The notes beneath the pieces are model-generated. The model ran no database searches, was not told the DNA's origin, and was given only the letters and a program-made list of their open reading frames with translations. Position numbers and translations under genes: made by a program. A DNA stretch of 64,000 bases from Lithodes maja (taxonomy: Eukaryota > Arthropoda > Malacostraca > Decapoda > Lithodidae). The stretch is taken from positions 1 through 64,000 of the forward strand of contig JBAKBP010004413.1 of assembly GCA_037953745.1 (NCBI GenBank), given 5' to 3'. Positions 54,522-64,000 of this stretch are shown one piece after another (the stretch's first letter is position 1; the number at the start of each line of letters is the position of its first letter).

Positions 54522-56862
54522 ATATCATCAAGAGTGGCTGAACTCGGTCTCTCCAACAAATAGAAATGGTCACGCTGCCATGGATTTTGCTAATTTATCT
54601 GGGTGTGAGCAGTTGATTGCTGGATCTACACATATTTCTGGAAACTGTCTTGATCTCGTCTTAACAGATGCTCCTGGTGTTGTGGAGACTGCAGTTCTTG
54701 CTCCTGTAGGTACTTCTGACCATAATGCTGTAACTTGTAAAATCAATCTTGAATTTACTGTGCCAGATATCACTATATCTCGTAAAGTCTATCTTAAATC
54801 TCGAGTTAATTGGGAAAATGTATGTGATGATGTTACCAATATCCACTGGAATCACATACTAAGATCTGATGACCCTGTTTCATCCCTCAATAACTCTCTC
54901 TTAGACATCCTGCAAAGAAGAGCCCCTTCTAAGTTAATCAAATCCCATATTAAAGATAAAGCTTGGTTCAATGACGACTGTAAGCGTGCATATAATAACA
55001 AGCAGGCTGCATATCACCGCTGGAGACGTAATCGAACCCAGTTGCTTTGGGATGACTATGTACATCTTCGGTCAGTTGCGCAGAGAGTATATAGTACAGC
55101 CGAGAGGGATTACAATTCCCATTTGCAGGAAGTTCTCGCAGGCGCTACTCAGCCACATAAATGGTGGGCCTCACTTAAGGCCTCACTATTTGGAATTGAC
55201 TCCACCATGCCTCCACTTCGTGATTCTGATGGTTCTATCTCTTTTGATCCATTAACTAAGGGTAATATGCTTTCTAATATTTTCATAGGTAAGCAGAGTG
55301 ATCAGGAATTGCAATTGCCCTTGACATGTTTCCCTAGTCCTAATCTAAAGTCGATAGCATTCAAATCAGCTGAATTGAGACAATATTTATTGGATCTTGA
55401 CACTTATGGTGGGATTGACCCAGATGGATTTTTCCCTCTCTTCTTTAAGGAGATTGCTGTTGTCTTAGCACCTAAATTTGCTATAGTATTTAGGTTGCTC
55501 TTGAAATCTGGTAGTTTTCCTCTTTGCTGGCGAAAAGCTAGCATCACTCCAATTCCGAAGGGAGCTACTGCTTCGTCATCCCCATCTGAGTATCGTCCTA
55601 TATCCATAACGCCTATTCTCTCAAAGATCTTTGAGAGGCTTTTAGCTAGACACCTTTCTTCATACTGTAATCGTCTTGATATAATACCCAATTCACAGTT
55701 TGGTTTTGGCAAAGGTTTGGGTACTTGCGATGCGCTTTTAACTTTATCTCATGATCTTCAGTCTTCGTTGGACAAAGGGTATGAATCTCGTGTTGTGGCT
55801 ATTGATTTTAGTTCTGCTTTTGATCTTGTAAATCATAAAGCCCTTTTATATAAGCTGCAACTTTATGGTATTGGTGGTAGTCTTTTATCTATTTTTAAAG
55901 ATTTTTTGACAGACAGGTCTCGGCATGTTGTCGTTGATGGGTGCACTTCTGTTTCTGTGCCTGTTGTTTCGGGTGTTCCACAGGGCAGTGTGCTTGGGCC
56001 TCTGTTTTTCATTATTTTTATTGCTTGCTTGTGCTCTGAGCTTGAAAATAAACTAGTTTCTTATGCCGATGACATAACTTTATACTCATCAATTCCATCT
56101 CCAGAGAGTAGAATCGAAGTTGCAGCATCTCTAAACAGGGACTTGGCTAAGATTACCTCTTGGTGTGAACTTTGGGGTATGAAGCTTAATGCTAAGAAAA
56201 CTCACTCCATGATATTCAGTAGATCACGTACTTTGGCTCCTCCTCATCCTTGTTTGCATGTTTCTGGTGAACAAATTGAGGATGTGTCAGGTTTGCGTTT
56301 GCTTGGAGTGACTCTCGATCCTAAGTTGACATTTGAGAAGCATATTCGTTCCTTGTCATCTACTATTGCTCAAAAGATTGGTTTACTTCGCAAGTGTTAC
56401 AAAACATTCGCTTGTGAAACCACAGTCATAAAATCTTGTTATGCTTTTATTTTGCCTCATTTTGAGTATTGCTCTCCTGTTTGGAACCCGGCTGCTGACT
56501 GTCATTTGAAATTGCTTGATAAAGCTCTTAATTCTATTAAATTTATTCTCCCTGCTCTATCTCTTGATCTTCATCATCGGCGTCGGGTTGGTGCCCTTAG
56601 TCTTTTATTTAAATTGTTTGACAATACTCAGCATCCATTGCATAGTGTTTTACCAGAACCTTTTATTCCAATTCGCGCAACAAGATTTACGAGGAGTCTT
56701 AATGACCTTGCCATGACTCCAATTAATGTTTCTACATCTCAGTTTTCTCGGTGTTTTATTCCTTCAATGATTCCCTTTTGGAATCATTTGCCAAACGAGG
56801 TTGTACAGTCAACCCATATCTCAGCTTTTAAGTCCAGAGTTAATGTTTTATTACAGCAGTAA
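54522..56862 (+). CDS. Endonuclease C-terminus + reverse transcriptase (long intact frame)
   Basis: About 780 codons without a break (the open frame starts 47 bp earlier, within the LTR fragment). From the frame start at 54475: HQEWL and SGNCLDLVLTD (endonuclease), GTSDHNAV (terminal endonuclease motif, 80-86), linker with DKAWFNDDCK, RT fingers SEYRPISITPI (371-381), VVAIDFSSAFDLVNH (catalytic Asp444), GVPQGSVLGPL (500-510), SYADDITLY (catalytic pair 531-532), then thumb with LPHFEYCSPVW. The first half of the endonuclease is missing. Its codon and residue make-up is distinct from the CR1-like copies. The long intact frame suggests a young or constrained copy. Confidence 0.88.
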
Positions 56863-57104
56863 ATTTTTGTTTTAATCATGATTTGCTTTTATTCTTTTTA
56901 GAATGGTGTTTTAATTGACAAACTGATCTTTTCTTCTGGGCTTTCTAACTACTGTAGCCCTTTTCCCTTTTCTTAGTTGTCTTAGTCTCTCTCCAGTGCT
57001 TACGGGTATTTTATGGGGATTCATCTTTTATAGGTGTATCTGCACCCTGTTGGGAGGCTTAGACAGCTTCTATAATAATAATAATAATAAAATAATAACA
57101 ACAA
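54522..57104 (+). mobile_element. Non-LTR retrotransposon (CR1/Jockey-group type), 5' part replaced by an LTR
   Basis: An EN-RT frame to 56862, ~200 bp 3' UTR and an (AAT)n tail at 57073-57104. The 5' part is missing: the coding sequence starts at the LTR end, inside the endonuclease domain. Clade placement beyond an AP-endonuclease-bearing, YADD-type RT is not possible by eye. Confidence 0.8.
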
Positions 57105-57173
57105 TGGAGCAACTTAGTTGAGCCCAAGTACTTGTACATCTTTGACTGTACTTCTCACTTCTCAATGTATTCT

Positions 57174-57284
57174 TCTTCTATCCAAAACTCTCCAATCTTC
57201 TATCCAAAACTCTCCAATCTTCTATCCAAAACTCTCCAATCTTCTATCCAAAACTCTCCAATCTTCTATCCAAAATTCTCCAAT
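57174..57284. repeat. Minisatellite, 22 bp x5
   Basis: Unit CTTCTATCCAAAACTCTCCAAT, nearly perfect, last unit with one change. Confidence 0.95.
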
Positions 57285-57306
57285 CTCCTACTTTACTCAA
57301 GGCATC

Positions 57307-57440
57307 ATTCATTCATTCATTAGTCCAAGAGAGATTTACATAGTACTGTAGATACAATGGTTTATACAGTATACATTCATTCATTAGTCCAAGAGAGATT
57401 TACATAGTACTGTAGATACAATGGTTTATACAGTATACAG
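57307..57440. repeat. Tandem duplication, ~65 bp x2
   Basis: Two copies of a block with CATTAGTCCAAGAGAGATTT and GATACAATGGTTTATACAGT. A shorter ~55 bp duplication (AATAATATCTC(G/A)GCATAAAATA) lies at 57485-57570. Confidence 0.9.
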
Positions 57441-57618
57441 GGTATCCCGAAATACACGTGCCAAACTGCAGGATTATGTTAGGAAATAATATCTCGGCAT
57501 AAAATATTCTATAAGCAAAATCCCAAAATAATATCTCAGCATAAAATATTCTATAAGCAAAATCCCAAATGTTTACTCGTTACAGAGGTATCGTATGTTG
57601 AAAATTGCATTTTCTTAA

Positions 57619-57944
57619 GGGGAGGTTTTTAGTTTGTTCCCTATATTTCCATCAAGCTTACGATTACACCAACTAGACCCCCTTTCAAGATAAATTTGTA
57701 CATTTTTCGGTAGAAAAAGTTACCGGCCGAAGGCCTGTTCCTCTTACATTACAGGCTCGCTATCGCTCGCCAAGAAAAAATCGACACCTAATTGGCACGA
57801 AAGGTCTTAAAATTGACAGAAATGGGTTGAAAGTTCTTAAAATCGTCAAAATAATGGGGCGAACGTCTTAAAATTAGAAAAGCAATGGGCTAAACATGAG
57901 GGAGAAAGGAGTCAAGAAAAAAATCCTCAAGTGGAAATCTCCCC
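57619..57944. mobile_element. TTAA-flanked MITE (GGGGAGG family), copy 2
   Basis: 326 bp between TTAA 57615-57618 and 57945-57948; same ends and interior as 41212-41539. Confidence 0.88.
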
Positions 57945-58245
57945 TTAAGTAATTCCCCATAAGGCCGGTCTAGCTGCCCTAGAGCTTACCAGACCCCCCA
58001 TCTAACTGCAAATATTTGACAATGTTATTTCCAAGATATTTTAATTATGTAAGTTGCAAAATGTTTATAATGTGTATCTGTCTATAAACAAAAAGGTTAT
58101 GAACCGATTTTCTCGAAATTTGGTGGGTAGATAGGGTATGCGCCAAGGAAGAAGTTATTCCATTTTGGAGGCGATAGGTAAATTGCATATCTCCTCCAGC
58201 GTAGGTGCTGTATGCATTAATCCGCTGAGTGTCCCTCTATGTTAA

Positions 58246-58618
58246 GGGGGCCCACCGCGCTTTTTTTTCTCTTTCTCTCCCTCTCTCTTTGCTTGTATCC
58301 ATTCGGCCCCGTTCAGCCTACTGTTTAAGACGTTTACCCCAATCTAGGTGTCAGTATCCTGGCGAGCGGTAGCGAGCCAGCATATATATTTTTTTGTTTT
58401 GACAGGAAGCTAAATGTGTAAATTTTTCGATAGAAAAATGTCTTCGGCGAAGCCGGATTTCTCCATACAATGCTGGTTCGCTATCACTCACCAGGAAGAA
58501 ATCGACACCTGGATGGGAATAAACGTCTTAAAACAATTGGCTGGATGGGGCCGAATGAATACAAGCCAGAGAAAGAGAGAAAAGGAGAGAAAAAGAGAAA
58601 AAAAAGCAGGTGACCCCC
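58246..58618. mobile_element. TTAA-flanked palindromic MITE (foldback form)
   Basis: 373 bp between TTAA 58242-58245 and 58619-58622. The ends are inverted repeats for at least ~85 bp (GGGGG..CACC, a CT-rich run, CTTGTATCCATTCGGCCCC against its inverse), and the middle is also inverted (CTGGCGAGCGGTAGCGAGCC against GGTTCGCTATCACTCACCAG). The whole unit can fold as one hairpin. It shares the TCGATAGAAAAA ... AATCGACACCT core with the GGGGAGG MITEs. Confidence 0.85.
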
Positions 58619-58622
58619 TTAA

Positions 58623-59008
58623 TTACTTCAACCATAATTATATATTCTGTTGAACTTTTACTATACCTTTATTATTGATAATGATTAATGTTTCCTCTAA
58701 GATGCAATATTATCGATTTAATTTACCTCATTTAATTATTTCAACCCTATCTATTCTTTTGAACGTTTACTATGACTTAATTATTTATGATCATTAAGTT
58801 TTCCTCTACGATTCAATGATATCGATTTAATTTACACCCAACCCTCGCTATCCATTTGATCTTTGACCTTTCGAATGTAAATGAATACGTGCGCATGCGT
58901 TCTACAGTATATGGGCGGTGTCACACGAACGATCTTTTCGTCAAGTTTTACGAGCAATTGTTGTCTGGTAGGTTGAATATAATTAATAAATAATAATAAT
59001 AATAATAA
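58623..59008. other. No gene recognised
   Basis: AT-rich; a short ~120 bp imperfect internal repeat (GATAATGATTAATGTTTCCTC / GATCATTAAGTTTTCCTCTA), then (AAT)n at 58980-59008. Confidence 0.5.
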
Positions 59009-59009
59009 T

Positions 59010-59234
59010 CGTCTGGTTACTTATATAGCGCCCGTATCTCCTCCTTCGAGGATTCACAAGCGCTTGGCTTTCTTATAATATAATATAATATAATCTATTT
59101 TATTAATTTCACTCCACCATCAAACACCTCCCAATGAAATTAATGAAAGTATGTGATCCACCGGGATTCGAACCTGGATTACAACACACAGATTTCAAAC
59201 ACTAACCATTACACCATCAAGACAGTAAATTTAA
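59010..59234 (-). mobile_element. tRNA-headed SINE (type B) related sequence
   Basis: Minus strand: TGGTGTAATGGTTAGTG (A-box-like, 59223-59205) and GGTTCGAATCCC (59175-59164), then a body matching 3644-3693. A TTATATAGCGCCCGTATCTCC ... AAGCGCTT inverted block at 59025-59070 is of a kind I have seen in many invertebrate repeats; I cannot name it. Confidence 0.55.
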
Positions 59235-62145
59235 TTCTATCTATCTATCTATATGCTCAGGCCCAATCCCCATTTTGGGGGTAGCCGACTCAAGACAGAG
59301 CAAGAACAAGGAAAACACAAAAACATCATAAAACAAAAAATAAACACAGATAAAAAACACAAACTCTCACACATCCCGGTCACCCAGGAGAAGACCCAGA
59401 GACCAGGGTTACCAAGGTCGCTCCAGCACTCCCCCGGCCCCTGACCACCCGGAGAGGTTCCGATCTCGGCAGGCAGACATGCAGCGGAGCCAAAGCCACA
59501 AGCCCTCCCACCACACTTCCAGGCACACCCTTCATATTAATCGTCTCCCCGGGCCAGGCGCCTGATGGACTATTATCTAGTCCAACTTGCGCCCGACCCC
59601 TTACTCCAAATGACCACGTGTTCACTCAACTATTCACAAGCATTCTCCATTCACTCTTGTCCACCACCACTTCCCCTGCCTGATCTATAGTCATTCCTCT
59701 ATCATCCAAAGCCTTTCTTACACAGTCTCTCCATCTCAATGGGGGTCTTCCTGCCCTTCTATCTCCCCTTGTATCTGACTCACATATTCTCTTTGTAAGC
59801 CTTTCATCTCCCATTCGTTCCACATGACCATACCAGCTCAGCACCCTTCTGTCCACTCTGGCTGACAAATGTTCCTGCTGCCCCACTCTCCTACGTATCT
59901 CTTCATTCCTCAATCTGTCTCTACGAGTAACTCCACACATACTCCTCAAGCAGCTCATCTCCATCACATCCAGCCCTCTTTTCTCCTTTTTCTTCAGAGC
60001 CCATGTCTCAGCCCCATACATCACTGTTGGCACAACAATTCCTTGATACAGTGCACTTTTTACTTTCACTCCGAGATTTCTCGTCTTCCACATACTTCCC
60101 ATTGCTCCGAAAACCTTCCTTCCTTCACACACTCTCTGTTTTACCTCCACTTCCATACCTCCACTCCTGCTTATTGTTCCTCCTAGATATTTAAAACACT
60201 CTACTTGTTCCAATATTTCCCCATCCAGCCTCACATCTAGATTCACCCTATGCTCTCCCCTATTACACACCATTACTTTACTTTTATTGACGTTCACCTT
60301 CAGTTTCCTCCTTCCACAAACCACACCAAACTCTTTGACTACCTGCTGCAGTTTCTCATCAGAATCCGCCACCAATGCTGTGTCATCAGCGAACAGCAAC
60401 TGATTCAACTCCCAATCTCTACCATTCTTTCCTACTAAACCCAATCCTCTTCCCATAGTTCTCCTTTTCACCTCCCTCACCACACCATCCATAAACATAT
60501 TAAACAGCCATGGTGACATTACACAACCCTGTCGCAAACCTACCTTTACCTCAAACCATTCACTCAACTCACCATTTCCTACTCTCACACATGCTCTGCT
60601 CCCTTCATAAAAACTCTTAACTGCTTCTAACAAATGTCCTCCTATTTCATAAATCCTTAACACCTTCCACATTGCTTCACGGTCCACACGATCATACGCT
60701 TTTTCCAAGTCCATAAAAGCCCAAAATATCTCCTTATGCTTCTCTAAATACTTCTCGCATAACTGTCTTACTGCAAACATCTGATCCACGCACCCTCTTC
60801 CCCTCCTAAAACCGCACTGTTCTTCTCCTATTGCAACTTCCGTACACTTTATTATCCTCTCTATCAACACCCTGCCATACAGCTTTCCAACCACTGACAA
60901 TAAACTAATACCTCTATAACTTGAACACTCCTGCCGATCTCCCTTCCCCTTGTACAACGGCACAATACATGCACTCTTCCAGTCTATTGGTACCATTGAC
61001 ACAGCAAAGCACACATTGAAAAGTCTCACCAACCAATCTATTATCACATCTCCACCCTTCTTTATACACTCCACAGCAATACCATCCAAACCTTCTGCTT
61101 TTCCCGCTCTCATTTGTTTCACTGCTTCTTTCACCTCATTTTCCTCAATCCTTTCATTCATTCCCTGCCACCTGGGTGGCCTGGGTAACCTATCTCCATC
61201 CACCTCTGCTTCAATCACTGCTTCTCTTCCATCTCTTGTATTTAACAAAGATTCAAAATACTCGGCATATCTTTTCCTCACTTCAACTGGTTCCACTAGT
61301 AATTCTCCATTTTCATCTTTCACTGACTCTTCCCTCTTTTGTCCTCCTTTCCTTACTTTATTTACCTCCTTCCAGAACATCTTCTTTCGTTCTTCAAAAT
61401 TCTCACTCAGCCTTTGGCCCCACCTTTCGTTTGCATCTTTTTTCGCTTCTCTAATTTTCCGTTTTGCCTCTCTCCTTTTCTCCTTGTACCTCTCCCATAC
61501 CTCAACACTACCATCCTGTAAAACCCTCTCAAAACACTGTCTCTTCTCCTCAACTGCCTTTCTCACCGTATCATTCCACCACTCGCTTCCCTTCCTGATA
61601 CCTCTGCCTCCTACTTTCCTTTTGCCGCATACTACCTCTGCACTTGCTTTCACTCCTTCCTTAAACTGTTGCCATTCAATCTCTACTTCTCTCTCTTCCA
61701 TCTCTCTCACTTCCATCCACTTTTCATTTAGTCTTTCCTTGTACTCCCTCTCTTTTTCACTCTTCTCTAACTCACTAACTTTTATTACCTCTCTTACTTC
61801 ACGCTTGTCTCTTATTCTCCTGTAACTCTTAACTCTTAGCTTTCCCTCCACCAGGTAATGATCTGACATACCCTCCGCCTCACCTCTCATCACATTCACA
61901 TCCAGCAGTCTACACAATCTTTCCCTTGTCACCAGCACATAATCCATCAATGCCCTCTCTACAATCTCTCCCCTCACAAGTCTATGCCAGGTGTACTTGT
62001 GTATACGCCTTTTTTTGAAGAACGTATTACCTACACTCAATCTACACTCTTCACATACATTTTTCAGTCTTTCTCCACTCTCGTTTACACCATCCACACC
62101 AAAACTACCGATGACTCCCTCAACAGGCTCATTTCCTACCCTTTA
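59235..62145 (-). mobile_element. RTE-like non-LTR retrotransposon, copy 2
   Basis: Minus-strand element with a (TCTA)n tail at 59235-59252, a 3' UTR almost identical to that of copy 1 (59253-59625), and a long EN-RT frame. It is 5' truncated at about 62145 inside the endonuclease (frame still open through NEPVEGVIGSFG). Confidence 0.9.
59626..62145 (-). CDS. Endonuclease C-terminus + RTE-type reverse transcriptase (intact frame)
   Basis: About 840 codons without a stop. Numbered from the GTG at 62097: GMSDHYLV (terminal endonuclease motif, 76-83), a Lys/Arg/Glu-rich linker (90-260), RT fingers SSYRGISLLSV (392-402), FMDLEKAYDRVD (Asp463), LRQGCVMSP (521-529), LLFADDTALVADS (catalytic pair 571-572), then a C-terminal region with WYGHVERMGDERLTKR and RRAGRPPLRWRDC. 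The intact frame shows where copy 1 at 32 kb is broken. The N-terminal ~100 residues of the endonuclease are missing through 5' truncation; there is no ATG at the start. Confidence 0.9.
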
Positions 62146-62154
62146 ATTTAATAT

Positions 62155-62168
62155 AATATATAAAATAT

Positions 62169-62214
<46 letters not shown>
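62155..62214. repeat. (AT)n microsatellite
   Basis: TATAATATATAAAATATT then pure (AT)n up to the Penelope-like motif. Confidence 0.9.
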
Positions 62215-62215
<1 letters not shown>

Positions 62216-62400
62216 AAAACTCGCTAGGAAAATTGAAACAATGGAACACCAAGCTTTCGTCTATTCTCTGAAGACATCTTCAGGGTAATACAAGAAAACA
62301 GGGGGAGAGTGAGGCTTAAATACCCGTCCTAAATCATCTGTGAGTTGCTAACTAGCATATAAATACAAAAAGTGTTGCCAGCCTACTGCCTGTTGCCATA
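62215..62400 (-). mobile_element. Penelope-like element terminus
   Basis: ACCAAGCTTTCG ... ACATCTTCAGGG at 62248-62285. On the minus strand this reads CCTGAAGATGTCT ... AGACGAAAGCTTGGT, the signature seen in Penelope-like terminal repeats, where CTGAAGA and CGAAA resemble hammerhead ribozyme core boxes with a GTCT/AGAC stem between. No Penelope RT is present. The extent of the fragment is uncertain. Confidence 0.6.
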
Positions 62401-62579
62401 TTTTTAGGAACATACTTAATTTATATACAACATATATGTACATAATTATATACATTGAAATGTGCCTAACAATACAATCTAATCATAATTATATACAATT
62501 TGATACACCTCAATGAACTTGCAGATCCCTTTCAAACTGTTATCGTAACTTATGTAAATATGAAGACAACCTATACCTG

Positions 62580-64000
62580 CAGAAATACATATAATTACAT
62601 ATACTGTACATACACATATACATGCATACTGTATACACACATACATTACATACATACACATAAAAAATACATATATAAGAAAAATAGAAAAAGAAACAAC
62701 AAATATGGGAGTCTGCAGAAAGCCGAAAGGTCACACAAGGCAGATCCTACCCATATCCATACCCAGATTTAGGGGAGGTGTGGCAGAGTGGTCTTGCCAC
62801 TGGACTGGTAATCCAATGGACCCGGGTTCGAATCCCAATATGTCAATGGGAAGATATTATTGGGATGGAATTTGTGCTGTACCTAGTATCAGTGCATTAC
62901 CACAGCACACCGAAATGCCAAATAAATACCCTCATTGTTCCCTGATTGAATAGCATTGTATGAATATTCCCATATTCACAATATGCTACAGGGGGCAATG
63001 CCTAGTGAGTTAATTGCTCAATAGGTGGCGTTCTGAGAGTGAGGGTCCGAGCCTGGGGGATGAGACTGTGAAGCACAGAGGCGAAGCAGCTTCAGAGGTG
63101 GAATTGCTTCGAGCCGTGAAGTTTCGCATGTCTCACTCCCTAGACTGGAGCAAGACCTCACGGGCCTCACCGTGTTCAGCGGTAGAGTGTAAAGGCTATC
63201 AGCCTATGCCCGAGAGGGAGTAGTTGGAATATAGAAAAAAAAAAAAAAAAAAAAAAAAAATATCCAACCCTACTTATAAGGACGAATAGCCCACACCTGG
63301 CTAATCCCCCTCACGGCTACACAGTATATAAATTATACATAAACACACATATACATACACACACCTACTTACACACACACACATGTACTGTATACATACA
63401 TTAACATACATATATACAATAATTATTATAAAACAAAAACAAACACAAAGAAAATACATAGTGATCATACCTCATGTGTATAGTATTAATAAGGTACAAT
63501 CTAATACTAAGAGGATAGACCTCACATAAATGGTCAGGTCTCAAACTACAAGCTGTTATTTATGTGAGGTCTATCCTCTTAGTATTAGATTGTACCTTAT
63601 TAATACTATACACATGAGGTATGATCACTATGTATTTTCTTTGTGTTTGGTTTTGTTTTATAATAATTATTGTATATATGTATGTTAATGTATGTATACA
63701 GTACATGTGTGTGTGTGTAAGTAGGTGTGTGTATGTGTATGTGTGTTTATGTATAATTTATATACTGTGTAGCTGTGAGGGGGATTAGCCAGGTGTGGGC
63801 TATTCGTCCTTATAAGTAGGGTTGGATATGGGTAGGATCTGCCTTGTGTGACCTTTCGGCTTTCTGCAGACTCCCATATTTGTTGTTTCTTTTTCTATTT
63901 TTCTTATAATTATATGTAATTTTTATGTGTATGTATGTAATGTATGTGTGTATACAGTATGCATGTATATGTGTATGTATATGTAATTATATGTATTTCT
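62580..64000. repeat. Large palindrome (inverted repeat) running off the window end
   Basis: The left arm (62580-63531, containing a SINE) and the right arm (63558-64000) are near-perfect inverse copies around a 26-bp spacer at 63532-63557. Matching blocks include GGGAGTCTGCAGAAAGCCGA / inverse at about 63873-63854, GGACGAATAGCCCACACCTG / inverse near 63800, and the spacer-proximal AGAGGATAGACCTCACATAA / inverse at 63560-63580. The inner sequence resembles the 3' UTR words of the CR1 fragment at 40.2 kb (GGGAGTCTGCAGAAGGCCGA, AAGGCAGATCC). Confidence 0.92.
62772..63260 (+). mobile_element. tRNA-Thr-like SINE (type A), copy 4, inside the left palindrome arm
   Basis: GGGGAGGTGTGGCAGAGTGG head, GGT anticodon position, B-box GGTTCGAATCCC, full body, A run at 63235-63260. 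The right palindrome arm lacks it: TACCCATATCCAACCC is continuous there (as its inverse), while in the left arm the SINE separates CCCATATCCA... from TATCCAACCC. Confidence 0.92.

Noticed and set aside
57174..57284. CRISPR-like regular repeats
   Set aside because: The 22-bp units are directly adjacent without unique spacers, and the context is a eukaryotic genome: a minisatellite.
60950..61825. 291-codon plus-strand frame rich in Ser, Phe and Pro
   Set aside because: Antisense shadow of the intact RTE-like frame, caused by its purine-rich coding strand.

Overview
The window looks like repeat-dense, intron-rich-type animal DNA, most likely from an arthropod and probably a decapod crustacean. 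That assignment is an inference from the mix of elements: CR1-like and RTE-like non-LTR retrotransposons, Gmr1-type Ty3/gypsy elements, tRNA-headed SINEs, TTAA-flanked MITEs, a Penelope-type terminal motif and abundant (GA)n, (AT)n, (GGT)n tracts. I see no host protein-coding gene, no rRNA and no convincing functional tRNA gene. Nearly every long reading frame belongs to a mobile element.

Layout. 1-8 kb: two CR1-like non-LTR elements in tandem on the minus strand (the first cut by the window edge), each with an SGNH-hydrolase ORF1 and a 5' region of ~56-65 bp tandem monomers. Then a minisatellite and a minus-strand tRNA-Thr-like SINE. 8.8-14.8 kb: AT-rich sequence, a solo LTR (10668-12486) with a clear promoter, a duplicated SINE and a minisatellite. 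14.9-27.2 kb: a nest in which the minisatellite holds a second solo LTR (TSD CTAC), which holds a nearly complete Gmr1-like element, copy A (TSD CTAG, two 1819-bp LTRs), which holds a 5'-truncated CR1-like fragment. 27-36 kb: a TA-flanked MITE, a decayed DNA transposon, two SINEs, a 5'-truncated RTE-like element and a hAT-like element with a perfect 8-bp TSD. 37-43.5 kb: a CR1-like fragment inside a GGT/GGA microsatellite, then a second CR1-like family broken by three nested insertions. 43.5-54.5 kb: the C-terminal part of another RT element, then Gmr1-like copy B on the minus strand, whose two flanks do not match. 54.5-64 kb: a long intact-looking non-LTR EN-RT frame, two TTAA MITEs, an RTE-like element with a long intact frame on the minus strand, a Penelope-like terminus, and a ~1.4 kb palindrome running off the window end with a SINE in one arm only.

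How the parts work together. The autonomous elements carry their own enzymes: EN+RT in the non-LTR elements; protease, integrase, RT and RNase H in the Gmr1 elements. The SINEs and MITEs have no coding capacity and would depend on enzymes made elsewhere. Two points stand out. The Gmr1-like pol has integrase BEFORE reverse transcriptase (a copia-like order on a gypsy-type RT), and its Gag carries a SCAN-like segment. Nested insertions with readable target duplications give a relative order of events, with a CR1-like element among the youngest.
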